64,000 nt of DNA from a bacterium (GTDB taxonomy: Bacteria; Campylobacterota; Campylobacteria; Campylobacterales; Sulfurovaceae), in assembly GCA_018822805.1 (NCBI GenBank), contig JAHJJU010000097.1:1-64000 (forward strand), read 5' to 3'. Position numbers and translations under genes: made by a program. This document shows positions 52,738-60,953 of this stretch, one piece after another. The notes below the pieces were generated by a model. That model made no database searches, was not told the origin of the DNA, and worked only from the letters and a program-made list of their open reading frames with translations. The first letter of the stretch is position 1; each line of letters begins with the position of its first letter.

Positions 52738-53925
52738 CTATTTATCCTTCTGTTCGCTCATACTGTAGAGCTGAAATAGGGTTTCGTAATAACCCTTTTG
52801 GTTTTCTAACAACGCTTGCTGAAGTTGATTTAGTTTTTGTTGGCTTAAGAGGTACTCTATGACGGAACTCTCTCCATAATCGTAACTCTTTTTCATGAGT
52901 GGCAGTAAGCTGTTGGTGAACTGTTCTATATTTTCCTCTTCGGAATGTATGGTTTGAAAAAGACGACTAAGCCGTGCTTTTAGTTCTCGAAGTTCATACT
53001 TTCTGTTTGCCATCTGATGCTCATTTTGAAACATTAAAGCAGAGCTTTGATGCATCAGTGCAGCACGTTCTTGTTCCGATTTATTGGTAGAAAAGTTTAG
53101 AGGAATGGAAACACCCACGGTGTATAAATCGGTCTCTAACTCTTTGGTGTACCCCATAGAAACTTCTACCGATTCTAACTTTTTACTGTAACGGTTCAAT
53201 CCTACTTGGGTACTCTCAATGCGTTTTTCATGAGCTTTTTGTGAAAGCTGAAACGTATCATTTTCTAAATTAACCTCTTGGACAATCGGATACATATCTT
53301 GACAGGAAAAAGCATCACTACTATCAAGTGTGGTTAACGAAAGCAGTTGTTCTTTTGAACTGTTCTCTTTTTGCTTCAAATTCTCCAACTCTGTATGCAG
53401 TCTCTTCTTTTCCAGTTCCAGTTGTAAAAGCTCGGTTTTGGCAATCTCATCATGCCCATAAGCACTCTTTTTTTTCTCATAAAGCGTTACAAAATTGTCA
53501 TGGCTTTTTTGAAAGTTGGTTCTATAATTGCTTTCTAAACAGTACTGATGATAAAAGTTTTTTAAACGATTTGAAGCTTCTATAAGGTACTTCTCTTGTT
53601 CCAATTTATAGGCTTGGTTATTGAGTCTATTTTGTTGCTGTTCTAAGCCTTGAATGTTGCCCAGTTTTAGCTCTTTAGAGATGGCAACATCATACTCGTA
53701 ACCTGAAAGGACTTTACTCTTGGCTCGTGTCATGCCATTGTGCAACACAAAAGGTGCATCGGCACTGTTGGCTAGGTTTTTAGCTTCTAAAGCCTGTTGT
53801 TCCTCTTCAATGGTTTTAGAAAGCAAGGTAGGCTCTTTGGCATGTTGTAAAATATCGGTCAAGGTAAGCACCGATGCTTCACTGTATGTTACAAAAAGTA
53901 GGGCTGTAAGGATATATTTTAACAT
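52738..53925 (-). CDS. TolC-family outer-membrane protein of the cus-type operon
   Basis: A 395-residue protein with a signal peptide (cleavage near YSEASV, about residue 18) and the long-helix pattern of outer-membrane efflux factors. Examples are LLSKTIEEEQQALEAKNLAN and YGESSVIEYLLSQQKLNQL, the latter with the usual conserved GExSxxEYL motif of CusC/CzcC types. It forms the exit channel for the metal pump. It overlaps the preceding small gene by one base and touches the adaptor gene. Confidence 0.88.
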   Translation of the reverse strand: MLKYILTALLFVTYSEASVLTLTDILQHAKEPTLLSKTIEEEQQALEAKNLANSADAPFVLHNGMTRAKSKVLSGYEYDVAISKELKLGNIQGLEQQQNRLNNQAYKLEQEKYLIEASNRLKNFYHQYCLESNYRTNFQKSHDNFVTLYEKKKSAYGHDEIAKTELLQLELEKKRLHTELENLKQKENSSKEQLLSLTTLDSSDAFSCQDMYPIVQEVNLENDTFQLSQKAHEKRIESTQVGLNRYSKKLESVEVSMGYTKELETDLYTVGVSIPLNFSTNKSEQERAALMHQSSALMFQNEHQMANRKYELRELKARLSRLFQTIHSEEENIEQFTNSLLPLMKKSYDYGESSVIEYLLSQQKLNQLQQALLENQKGYYETLFQLYSMSEQKDK

Positions 53926-54245
53926 TAATTTAAAACCTTTTTACTCATGGTAGAGCCATCTAAGGCATCTACTTTTATAAGACACTTTTGGGTTCTAATG
54001 GCATAAAAGAGTCGCTTTCCATGACGCATTAGTCGGGTGTTTTTTATGGCTGCATCACAGCTTTTACTGGCAATCTCTTGGGCTTCTTCTTCATTAACGT
54101 TTGCCATATTTTGTAACAATCGTCGATATTTTACTTTCATTGAAAGCTTATGGTTATAGGTATGGGTTGAGGCAACTTGCTCAGGTGTTAACTCTTGGGC
54201 ATGTAGTGCTCCAAAAAGCACACAGGCTAAAACTAGGTATTTCAT
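53925..54245 (-). CDS. Small secreted protein of the cus-type operon
   Basis: A 106-residue protein with a signal peptide (cleavage near LHAQE, about residue 16) and two cysteines (SCDAA; KCLIK) that could form a disulfide. No known family is recognised. Its overlap with the TolC-like gene shows that it belongs to the metal-efflux operon, so a periplasmic metal-related role is plausible but not shown. Confidence 0.7.
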   Translation of the reverse strand: MKYLVLACVLFGALHAQELTPEQVASTHTYNHKLSMKVKYRRLLQNMANVNEEEAQEIASKSCDAAIKNTRLMRHGKRLFYAIRTQKCLIKVDALDGSTMSKKVLN

Positions 54246-54309
54246 AACAGTTCCTTTAAATTGTAAAAGTCTAAATATTTAGGGCGTAAAAATAGGATGG
54301 GTTTAAACG

Positions 54310-54618
54310 TTAGACTATTGGTGGCTTAAAGGTGGTTTGTTCAATAAAAATAGGAGAGATGGTACTGATAAAAAGAACTTTTAGCGATGAAAATTCAGAT
54401 GTTTCCATGTTTGAGAAAGTAGCAAGAATTCCTGAAAAATGAAATATTTCATGTAGTTCACTGAATGTATTACAGCATTCCGTATCGACGATATTTGTAC
54501 TCTCTTGAACACTTAAAGTAGTATGACAAACAGCTGTTTCATGGGCAATAAGTATGTCATGTGAGATATTAAAGAACAGTGAAAATAGTAGTACAATAAA
54601 AATAGCTTTTGACTTCAT
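54310..54618 (-). CDS. Secreted Cys/His-containing leader gene of the cus-type operon
   Basis: A 102-residue protein with an N-terminal hydrophobic segment (about 5-20). The mature part holds CH, ECC and several His residues (HETAVCH; ELHEIFHF), which could bind metal. I recognise no family. It is the first gene after a direct-repeat promoter on the minus strand, with GAAGGAG before the start, and the other cus-type genes follow in the same direction. Confidence 0.65.
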   Translation of the reverse strand: MKSKAIFIVLLFSLFFNISHDILIAHETAVCHTTLSVQESTNIVDTECCNTFSELHEIFHFSGILATFSNMETSEFSSLKVLFISTISPIFIEQTTFKPPIV

Positions 54619-54642
54619 TTTAACTGCTCCTTCTTTTTTCGT

Positions 54643-54675
54643 ATCATACCATGATAAGATTAACCAAATATGAAT
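54643..54675 (-). promoter_or_regulatory. Promoter box of the heavy-metal efflux operon
   Basis: Read on the minus strand: ATTCAT-N5-GTTAAT-N10-TATGAT, the exact 33-nt layout. The predicted start lies about 18 bases before the ATG at 54618. It is back to back with the box at 54730 for the divergent heme lipoprotein gene. Confidence 0.6.
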
Positions 54676-54729
54676 TATAAAAATTCTAAATTCAAACTCA
54701 TTTTGAAAATTAATTTATTTTTTTATAAA

Positions 54730-54762
54730 CTTCATAAAAAATTCATAAACATCTCATACAAT
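54730..54762 (+). promoter_or_regulatory. Promoter box of the heme lipoprotein gene
   Basis: CTTCAT-N5-ATTCAT-N10-TACAAT, the same 33-nt layout. The predicted start is about 23 bases before the ATG at 54792. The 54-bp gap to the divergent cus-type box allows joint regulation. Confidence 0.55.
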
Positions 54763-54791
54763 GACATAAAATAAATAACAAGGAGCCATGT

Positions 54792-55793
54792 ATGAAAGTA
54801 CATAATAAACTTTTTTTAACCGGTTACAGTCTGACCCTTTGCTTCGCTTTAGTAGGTTGTGGTGGAGGTGCTACATCCACTGCAGCAAGTGATGATAGCA
54901 CTCCACCTGTATCAAAAACAACCTATTCCGTATCGGGTACCGTTCCGGGTACGCTTATAGAAGCATTTTGTAAAAATGGAAGCTACTACAGTGTAAACTC
55001 AACCGATGATGGCAGTACGAATCACCCTTTTACTTTGGAATTACCAAAAGAGGTCGATTGTAAATTTATCATGACCACCAATGAAAAAGATGTTGATACC
55101 TCAAAACATATTGTTACGCCTTTGCTCTTCAATAATGGAACAACCACCTCAAGCTATTTTCAGCTCTCGGATGATCTCGATATTGGTCATGTTCCACTTC
55201 CTATGTCGGGAGAAGGAATACAAGCACCTCTTACCGTCTCAAATTCAAAGGTTCAGGTCAACTCTTTTTCTTATGATCCGTTAGATACAGACAATGATGG
55301 AATACCAAATGTCTATGAAGATGATGACAATGACGGCGTAGTCAATAAGTATGATGAAGATGATGATAACGATGGAATCTTAGATACTGAAGATTCAGAC
55401 TATGCAAATGATAGCGATGGTGATGGCATTGAAAACAGTTATGATCAAGACGATGATAACGATTCACTAAACGATTCTGATGACGATGACGATGATAATG
55501 ATAACATCAAAGATACTGACGATGACGATTATGACAGCAGTAACACCACGACTACGACCACTGTAGTTCTCCCTATCACCTATAAAGCAGATGCAGGAAG
55601 ACTTTTAGGGTCTCAATGTGCTCAGTGTCATGGTACCAATGGTATATCAGTTAATGAGTGGGATAGCATCGCAGGTGAAGGTGACCTTGCAAATGAGATT
55701 TTCGAAGATGATGAACCGATTATGTCTGCTCAAGCTCATGGATACACCAGCGAAGAGATAACACTTATTGGCAATTGGCTAAAAACACTTTAA
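54792..55793 (+). CDS. Heme c lipoprotein with Asp-rich Ca-repeat domain
   Basis: A 333-residue lipoprotein (lipobox LVGC, Cys at about residue 23, followed by GGG). A middle domain (about 160-250) consists of TSP3-like DxDxDG repeats ([18 protein letters not shown]). The C-terminal c-type cytochrome domain has CAQCHG at about residue 276 and a Met-containing tail ([17 protein letters not shown]). This is the layout of a membrane-attached electron acceptor. The flavoprotein gene 16 bases downstream makes it the likely heme subunit of a flavocytochrome c sulfide dehydrogenase-like complex. Confidence 0.85.
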   Translation: MKVHNKLFLTGYSLTLCFALVGCGGGATSTAASDDSTPPVSKTTYSVSGTVPGTLIEAFCKNGSYYSVNSTDDGSTNHPFTLELPKEVDCKFIMTTNEKDVDTSKHIVTPLLFNNGTTTSSYFQLSDDLDIGHVPLPMSGEGIQAPLTVSNSKVQVNSFSYDPLDTDNDGIPNVYEDDDNDGVVNKYDEDDDNDGILDTEDSDYANDSDGDGIENSYDQDDDNDSLNDSDDDDDDNDNIKDTDDDDYDSSNTTTTTTVVLPITYKADAGRLLGSQCAQCHGTNGISVNEWDSIAGEGDLANEIFEDDEPIMSAQAHGYTSEEITLIGNWLKTL

Positions 55794-55809
55794 TAAGGAG
55801 AATAACAAA

Positions 55810-57063
55810 ATGAAAACAACACATTCAAATTCAAGACGAGATTTTATGAAATTTGTAGGAGTAAGCTCACTTTTTGCAATTACTCCTAGCATCGCAAATG
55901 CTGCAACCATTCCACACATCGTTGTGGTTGGTGGTGGATTTTCAGGGGCAACCTGTGCTAAGTATTTAAAAATGTGGGGAGGAAGCAGTGTTGATGTGAC
56001 CATTATTGAACCAAACGCTACGTATGTGTCGCCCATACTCAGTAACTTGGTACTTAATGGTCAAAAAACAACTGCCAACCTGTCGTTTACCTATGGAACT
56101 TACAGCAGTAAATATAGTATCAATATGGTTCACAGCACCGTAAATTCTGTCGATAAAACCAACCAAAGCCTTACCTTGGCAAATGGAAACACCGTCAAAT
56201 ATGATAAATTGGTTTTAGCACCAGGAATTGACTTTATCAAAACAAATGACTATGACATAACCAAAATACCTCATGCATGGAAAGCAGGAGAGCAAACCAA
56301 TCTACTCAAAGCACAGATTGATGCAATGGTTGATGGCGACACCTTTACCATGACCATTCCAGCAGCTCCTTATCGTTGTCCTCCTGGACCGTATGAGAGA
56401 GCTTGTGTGGTAGCAGACTATCTAAAAAACACCAAAGGGTACAGCAACTGTAAAGTGGTTGTATTGGATGCCAATGCGAAGATTATCGTAGAAGAGGAAA
56501 CTTTTGCTGCAACCTTTGCCAGTTATGGGGTAGATTACCGACCAAGTACCACCCCAACAGCTGTTAATGACACGACCAAAACCGTTACCTATACCGAAGG
56601 TGGTACATCAAAAACATTAAGTTCAACGGTGTTAAATGTTATACCAAACCAAAAAGCAGCACCTGTTATCTTTACAGCAGGAGTAAACTCTGGAAACTGG
56701 GCGCCTATTAATCCATTGAGCTATGAATCGGTACTGAATAGTGGTATCTACATCATCGGTGATTCACAAGCCACAGGACAACCCAAAGCTGGACACATAG
56801 GAAACTCTGAAGCCAAAGTGTGTGCTGATGCGATTTTAAGAACCCTAAGTGGTGTTGCTCTATACGCTTCACCAAAGACCAACTCGGCATGTTACAGCCC
56901 AACCTCGGCAACATCAGCCTCTTGGTTAACGGGTGTCTATAAATATGATGCCACGACGCAAACCATGGTATCGTCAAGTTTCGAAGCTGGAGCTCCATCG
57001 ACTTCTAACTATGCTAAGATGTTCAACTGGTCTGGGAATTTATTTTCAGATACATTTGCGTAA
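55810..57063 (+). CDS. Flavocytochrome c sulfide dehydrogenase-type flavoprotein
   Basis: A 417-residue protein with a twin-arginine signal (NSRRDFMKF, ending near ANAAT) and an FAD motif [17 protein letters not shown] Cys in [12 protein letters not shown] (about residues 195-206) corresponds to the family's active-site cysteine region, and the C-terminal half has the FCSD flavin-binding fold. Such proteins oxidise sulfide to polysulfide or sulfur in the periplasm and pass electrons to a heme c subunit, here probably the preceding lipoprotein. The substrate could also be another sulfur compound (SoxF-like). Confidence 0.9.
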   Translation: MKTTHSNSRRDFMKFVGVSSLFAITPSIANAATIPHIVVVGGGFSGATCAKYLKMWGGSSVDVTIIEPNATYVSPILSNLVLNGQKTTANLSFTYGTYSSKYSINMVHSTVNSVDKTNQSLTLANGNTVKYDKLVLAPGIDFIKTNDYDITKIPHAWKAGEQTNLLKAQIDAMVDGDTFTMTIPAAPYRCPPGPYERACVVADYLKNTKGYSNCKVVVLDANAKIIVEEETFAATFASYGVDYRPSTTPTAVNDTTKTVTYTEGGTSKTLSSTVLNVIPNQKAAPVIFTAGVNSGNWAPINPLSYESVLNSGIYIIGDSQATGQPKAGHIGNSEAKVCADAILRTLSGVALYASPKTNSACYSPTSATSASWLTGVYKYDATTQTMVSSSFEAGAPSTSNYAKMFNWSGNLFSDTFA

Positions 57064-57075
57064 AAAAATTTTAAG

Positions 57076-57107
57076 ATAAGAGATTTTTTAATCTCTTATT
57101 TTGTTTA
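57076..57107 (+). terminator. Terminator of the heme lipoprotein/flavoprotein operon
   Basis: A perfect 10-bp stem ATAAGAGATT/AATCTCTTAT with a four-T loop is followed by TTTTGTTT, 12 bases after the stop codon. Confidence 0.85.
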
Positions 57108-57228
57108 ACACTAAATTAACACTACTGTTCTATACTACGGCATTGCATTGAAAATTTGATTCACATTTTCCTCGTTTTATGTTTGATAGAATATACACCC
57201 TCCTCTTTTAGCATCATTTTTTCTGCAA

Positions 57229-57255
57229 AAACACCATTTTGTACCAATGGTGTTT
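57229..57255 (-). terminator. Hairpin downstream of the GNAT toxin
   Basis: The stem AAACACCATT/AATGGTGTTT around seven bases lies about 70 bases past the minus-strand toxin stop. It probably ends the toxin-antitoxin transcript. The rest of 57108-57327 shows nothing recognisable. Confidence 0.5.
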
Positions 57256-57327
57256 ATTATCTCAATTTTATATTCACCTACGTTTGAAAATTTTATCTTG
57301 ACTTTTGGGGTATTCTTGTCTCTTTCA

Positions 57328-57822
57328 CTACACAAAACTAGCCCGAACATCAGCCACACTGATGAACAACTTGTTCTCTTCATCGACAAAAGAGCTAAAT
57401 CCAAACTGCTCATAAAAAGTAGAAGCTCCCTCTTTGGCATCAACAACTATCATAGGAAAACCTACCGTATCACTTGCCATAAGCAGTTTCTTTAGTGCGT
57501 CAACAAGTAGCCAAGCTCCAAAACCTTTTTTAGCATATCGTTTATCAACAGCCAAACGGGCTATGCGTCCTGCTGAGTGATTGTTTTGATGTCTCTTCTG
57601 TAAATTGTTAGGCAACGAACTTAAATCAATAGATACCATTGTTAATGTGTAAAAACCTATGATTTGATTGGAATTTTTAGTATCTTCCAATAGATACGTT
57701 CGGCTATTGTCTTTTATGGACTGTTGATTTGCCATAAGTTTCAAATAGTTATTTAAAGCTTCAACCCCACAATCGAAATTTTTACGGTCGTGTCTCTTCT
57801 TATCGAGTTGAATACTCTGCAT
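57328..57822 (-). CDS. GNAT acetyltransferase toxin (TacT/AtaT-like)
   Basis: A 164-residue GNAT-fold protein with the toxin-type N-terminus (DCGVEALNNYLK), the acetyl-CoA loop RYAKKGFGAWLLVDAL and the C-terminal AKEGASTFYEQFGFSSF. Toxins of this kind acetylate the amino acid on charged tRNA and block translation. Its ATG overlaps the end of the DUF1778 antitoxin gene, the standard arrangement. Both partners look intact, so the module is probably functional. Confidence 0.92.
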   Translation of the reverse strand: MQSIQLDKKRHDRKNFDCGVEALNNYLKLMANQQSIKDNSRTYLLEDTKNSNQIIGFYTLTMVSIDLSSLPNNLQKRHQNNHSAGRIARLAVDKRYAKKGFGAWLLVDALKKLLMASDTVGFPMIVVDAKEGASTFYEQFGFSSFVDEENKLFISVADVRASFV

Positions 57823-58094
57823 TAAACTGTTTTCTTTTCATAGGTAACAAATGCCTCATTCAATTTTTTATTTGGCTTAGCAGGTCTATCTAAAGCATCC
57901 ATAAAAAGCATGGCATCTTTTTTACTAAGCGTTAAAGCTTCTTCTTCAGCCATAATTTTTTTGGCTTTCTCTATGGCAGCTGAGACAACAAAAGAGTTAA
58001 TACTCGATATACCCATCAAAGCAGCTGCTCGACTTAACAGTTCTTGAGTGTCAACACTAACTCTAGCTGTAATACGAGGAGATGATACCATCAT
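57822..58094 (-). CDS. DUF1778 antitoxin (TacA-like)
   Basis: A 90-residue protein. The N-terminal ribbon-helix-helix (RITARVSVDTQELLSRAAAL) and helix SINSFVVSAAIEKAKKIM are followed by the tail that blocks the GNAT toxin (FMDALDRPAKPNKKLNEAF). It probably represses its own promoter with the toxin. Start ATG with AAAGGAT. It directly precedes the toxin gene. Confidence 0.92.
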   Translation of the reverse strand: MMVSSPRITARVSVDTQELLSRAAALMGISSINSFVVSAAIEKAKKIMAEEEALTLSKKDAMLFMDALDRPAKPNKKLNEAFVTYEKKTV

Positions 58095-58269
58095 AGTTTA
58101 TCCTTTTATGTGTCATTTTGGCACATTTTAAATTAGTATATCATTTTTTAGTATGGATGTCAATCTGCTTTTACTGATTAAGCAATGGTTACTATTTATA
58201 GTGTAATTTCTATCTGTGCTAAAATAGAATATAATGCAAATATAATTAAATCAATATTAGGTAAACATT

Positions 58270-58899
58270 TTGAACAAACTACTCTTACTAGAAGATGACC
58301 CCAATCTCTCTAAAACGTTAATCAAATATTTAACCTTAAATGGCTATCAAGTAGACTGGGCAAAAAATGGAGAAGAGGCAATTGACTTAGCGTATGATAA
58401 TAAATATGCCCTCTATCTGTTTGACATCAATGTCCCTTTGATGAATGGAGTAGATGTTTTAACGGCTTTGCGTGAAGCCGAAGATTTTACACCGACGATT
58501 ATTATCTCAGCTCTTATTGATATCGAATCCGTGACAAAAGGATTTATAGCAGGAGCTGATGATTATGTTAAAAAGCCTTTTGACCCTGAAGAGTTACTCA
58601 TACGCATTAAAGCCAAAACAGCAACACTCAAAGAAAAAATCAAATTTAAAGCCTTTGAAATTGACCTGCAAAGCCAACAGATTTTCTATAAAAAAGAGCC
58701 TCTTCACTTGGGTAATGTGCAAAAAAACTTGCTTGTCTCACTCATTAAAAATTCCCCTAACCCTGTGACCCAGGATGAGTTACTGCTTCTACTCGACAAA
58801 CCAACCGATGTAGCCCTACGTGTCAATATCGCCAAACTAAAAAAACTTTTTGACATAGAGATTCAAAATGTACGAGGAGTGGGTTATAAAGTTATCTGA
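58270..58899 (+). CDS. OmpR-family response regulator
   Basis: A 209-residue protein with a receiver domain (Glu8-Asp9-Asp10, phospho-acceptor Asp52 in LFDINVP, Lys in YVKKPF) and a shortened winged-helix domain ending VRGVGYKVI. The only fitting start is TTG 58270, in a weak context (TTAGG). It overlaps the kinase gene. It is a candidate reader of the AGTAAC boxes, one of which lies 2 kb downstream; this is an inference. Confidence 0.9.
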   Translation: MNKLLLLEDDPNLSKTLIKYLTLNGYQVDWAKNGEEAIDLAYDNKYALYLFDINVPLMNGVDVLTALREAEDFTPTIIISALIDIESVTKGFIAGADDYVKKPFDPEELLIRIKAKTATLKEKIKFKAFEIDLQSQQIFYKKEPLHLGNVQKNLLVSLIKNSPNPVTQDELLLLLDKPTDVALRVNIAKLKKLFDIEIQNVRGVGYKVI

Positions 58900-59908
58900 A
58901 AAAGAATCCCTGATTAAGGGGTTTACCCTTTTTTTTGTGGTCATAGAGCTATTTTTAGCCTTTATATTTTACAACTACTATCGCTTAGAAGAAGAGCATT
59001 TAAGTGAACAACTTTTTTTAGAGATGAAAAACTACAGTTTCTTTTTTGATGACAAACGTTTTGAAATAGACCTTGTCCCCAAAGTCGCAGAGAATCAACT
59101 CTATGAACTCTATTTTGATAAAAAAAACCTCTACATTTTAGTGCCATTTTTACAAGACAATGAAAGTTCACTGCAAGTGATGTACCCTTTATCTTCTTAT
59201 CAAAAACTTTTAACCCAAATTAAAAGCACCCTACTTTGGCAGTTTGCTTTGCTTTCATTGATTGCTGTTTTAATCTCTCTGCTCTTTGCACTCTATGCCC
59301 TGTCACCTCTAAGAAAGTCGTTAAAACTGCTAGAAGAGTTCATCAAAGACATTATCCACGACCTCAATACGCCCATTACCTCCATACTGATAAACCTAAA
59401 AATGATGGAAAAAAATGAAGAAGTAGAGAGCATCGCCCAAAGTGCCAAAACCATCTCGATGTTGCATAAAAACTTGGATGTCTATCTAAAAGATAAGGTC
59501 TTTGAAAAAGAGAACTTCTCCATTAAAAAAGCCGTTGATGATCAGGTCAATTTTTTCGCTCCTCTTTACGACTACCTAACATGGGAAATCGATGTCTTAG
59601 ACCAAGTTATTTTCTCTAACGAAAATGCCTTAAGCCGAATACTCTACAACCTCATCAGTAACGCTTGTAAATACAACACCTCAAACGGTTTCATAAAAAT
59701 AGCAATGCACCAAAACATTCTTAGCATAGCCAACAGCTCTTACGGCATCAAAAACCCTGCTAAAATTTTTGACAGATTCTACAAAGAGGGAGAGAGAGGT
59801 TTAGGCATAGGACTACACATTGTCGAGAAACTTTGTGATGAGTTGGAAGTCAAGAAAAAGTTGGAAGTTCAAGACAATGTGGTAACGATATCTTTAATTT
59901 TTTCTTAA
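58868..59908 (+). CDS. Sensor histidine kinase
   Basis: A 346-residue protein with two membrane helices (about 16-36 and 119-144), a small periplasmic region of about 80 residues, a His-containing motif KDIIHDLNTPITSI and an ATPase domain with NLISNACKYN and GERGLGIGLHIVEKL. It overlaps the regulator gene by 32 bases. It has the same short-kinase architecture as the 28.4-kb protein, and the two systems may be paralogues. The signal is unknown. It converges with the next gene after only seven bases. Confidence 0.9.
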   Translation: MYEEWVIKLSEKESLIKGFTLFFVVIELFLAFIFYNYYRLEEEHLSEQLFLEMKNYSFFFDDKRFEIDLVPKVAENQLYELYFDKKNLYILVPFLQDNESSLQVMYPLSSYQKLLTQIKSTLLWQFALLSLIAVLISLLFALYALSPLRKSLKLLEEFIKDIIHDLNTPITSILINLKMMEKNEEVESIAQSAKTISMLHKNLDVYLKDKVFEKENFSIKKAVDDQVNFFAPLYDYLTWEIDVLDQVIFSNENALSRILYNLISNACKYNTSNGFIKIAMHQNILSIANSSYGIKNPAKIFDRFYKEGERGLGIGLHIVEKLCDELEVKKKLEVQDNVVTISLIFS

Positions 59909-59915
59909 CGTGACG

Positions 59916-60215
59916 CTACTGTTTTCCAGGAAAATTCTCAACATATTTAATGGTAAAATCAGGAAAACTATCAACCAATTGAATGGTATAGTCTGGGAAG
60001 TTTTGTACTATTTCCCATTTTCCTTCTTTGTCCGAAAAGCTCTTAACCTTTTGAACATGCAGGTCAGCAAAGTTTGTCACTACTTTTACTTTATAATCAG
60101 CAAAATGTTCAACAAATTTAATTTTTCCATAAATTTTAGAGACATCCACACTTTTTTGCTCGGCAAAAACTAAAGTGGAAAACAAAAGAAAATAGAGAAC
60201 AAAAAATCGTTTCAT
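59916..60215 (-). CDS. Secreted repeat protein, probable septoil-knot family
   Basis: A 99-residue precursor with a signal peptide (cleavage near VFAEQ, about residue 19). The mature part is a series of about 11-residue repeats of the form V..F.D..V..V (FADYKVKVV, FADLHVQKV, FPDYTIQLV, FPDFTIKYV, ending ENFPG) around a GKWEIV segment. This pattern matches what I recall of the family named 7(1) septoil knot domain, predicted to form an unusually deep seven-crossing knot. Function unknown. AAAGGATT precedes the start. Confidence 0.65.
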   Translation of the reverse strand: MKRFFVLYFLLFSTLVFAEQKSVDVSKIYGKIKFVEHFADYKVKVVTNFADLHVQKVKSFSDKEGKWEIVQNFPDYTIQLVDSFPDFTIKYVENFPGKQ

Positions 60216-60285
60216 TTGGAATCCTTTAAATTGTATCTACATCATTCATTATAATCTACTTTCCATTAATGCAAAGAGCTTCAGA

Positions 60286-60318
60286 AGTAACACTCAAGTA
60301 ACAAATCTATTCTATACT
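60286..60318 (+). promoter_or_regulatory. AGTAAC-type promoter box of the DUF2202 genes
   Basis: AGTAAC-N5-AGTAAC-N10-TATACT, with hexamers identical to the 43365 box. The predicted start lies about 27 bases before the DUF2202 start. Confidence 0.6.
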
Positions 60319-60351
60319 TAGATTATCTTATAACAATTAAAAGGATAGATG

Positions 60352-60942
60352 ATGTTAAAACAAAGCATTCTTATTTCAACTGTGATCGCTCTACTTACTG
60401 TATCGGGTTTTTCAGAAAATTTTGCTAGACAAAACGCTAAGCAAAACGTATCTAAACCCTATAAAAAGAGTCAAAGTCAAAACACTACAACTTTATCGAC
60501 TACCCTTTCTACTGAACAAAAAGAGGGACTAATCTTTATGATAGAAGAGGAAAAAGTAGCCAGAGATGTTTATATTCACCTCTATAAAACTTGGGGAACA
60601 AGGGTATTTACCAACATTGCTAAGTCGGAACAAAAGCACATGGATGCTGTTCACAATCTACTCAATAAGTACAATTTAGAAGCACCTTTAACCCTTGATG
60701 ATGAAGGAACATTTGAAAACGAAGAACTTCAAGCCCTTTATGATTCACTGATTGCTAAAGGAGATAGCTCATTAATCGATGCTCTTGAAGTGGGTGTTAT
60801 GGTTGAAGAAACAGACATTGCTGACTTGAAAGAGCTCATTGAAGCAGGTCTTCCAAGTGATATTGAACGTGTTTATAACAACCTGCTCAAAGGAAGCTAC
60901 AACCATTTGGCTGCATTTAACCGTCAGTTAGCACGACAATAA
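60352..60942 (+). CDS. Secreted DUF2202 ferritin-like protein
   Basis: About 196 residues with a signal peptide (cleavage near GFSEN) and a DUF2202 four-helix domain. Conserved Glu/His positions are seen in FMIEEEKVARDVYIHLY, SEQKHMDAVHNLL and ALEVGVMVEETDIADL, a pattern that recalls a diiron site. The family is common but has no settled function. A second DUF2202 gene follows after 11 bases. An ATG three bases upstream is too close to the AAGGAT site, so I use 60352. Confidence 0.85.
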   Translation: MLKQSILISTVIALLTVSGFSENFARQNAKQNVSKPYKKSQSQNTTTLSTTLSTEQKEGLIFMIEEEKVARDVYIHLYKTWGTRVFTNIAKSEQKHMDAVHNLLNKYNLEAPLTLDDEGTFENEELQALYDSLIAKGDSSLIDALEVGVMVEETDIADLKELIEAGLPSDIERVYNNLLKGSYNHLAAFNRQLARQ

Positions 60943-60953
60943 AGAGCCTAAGC

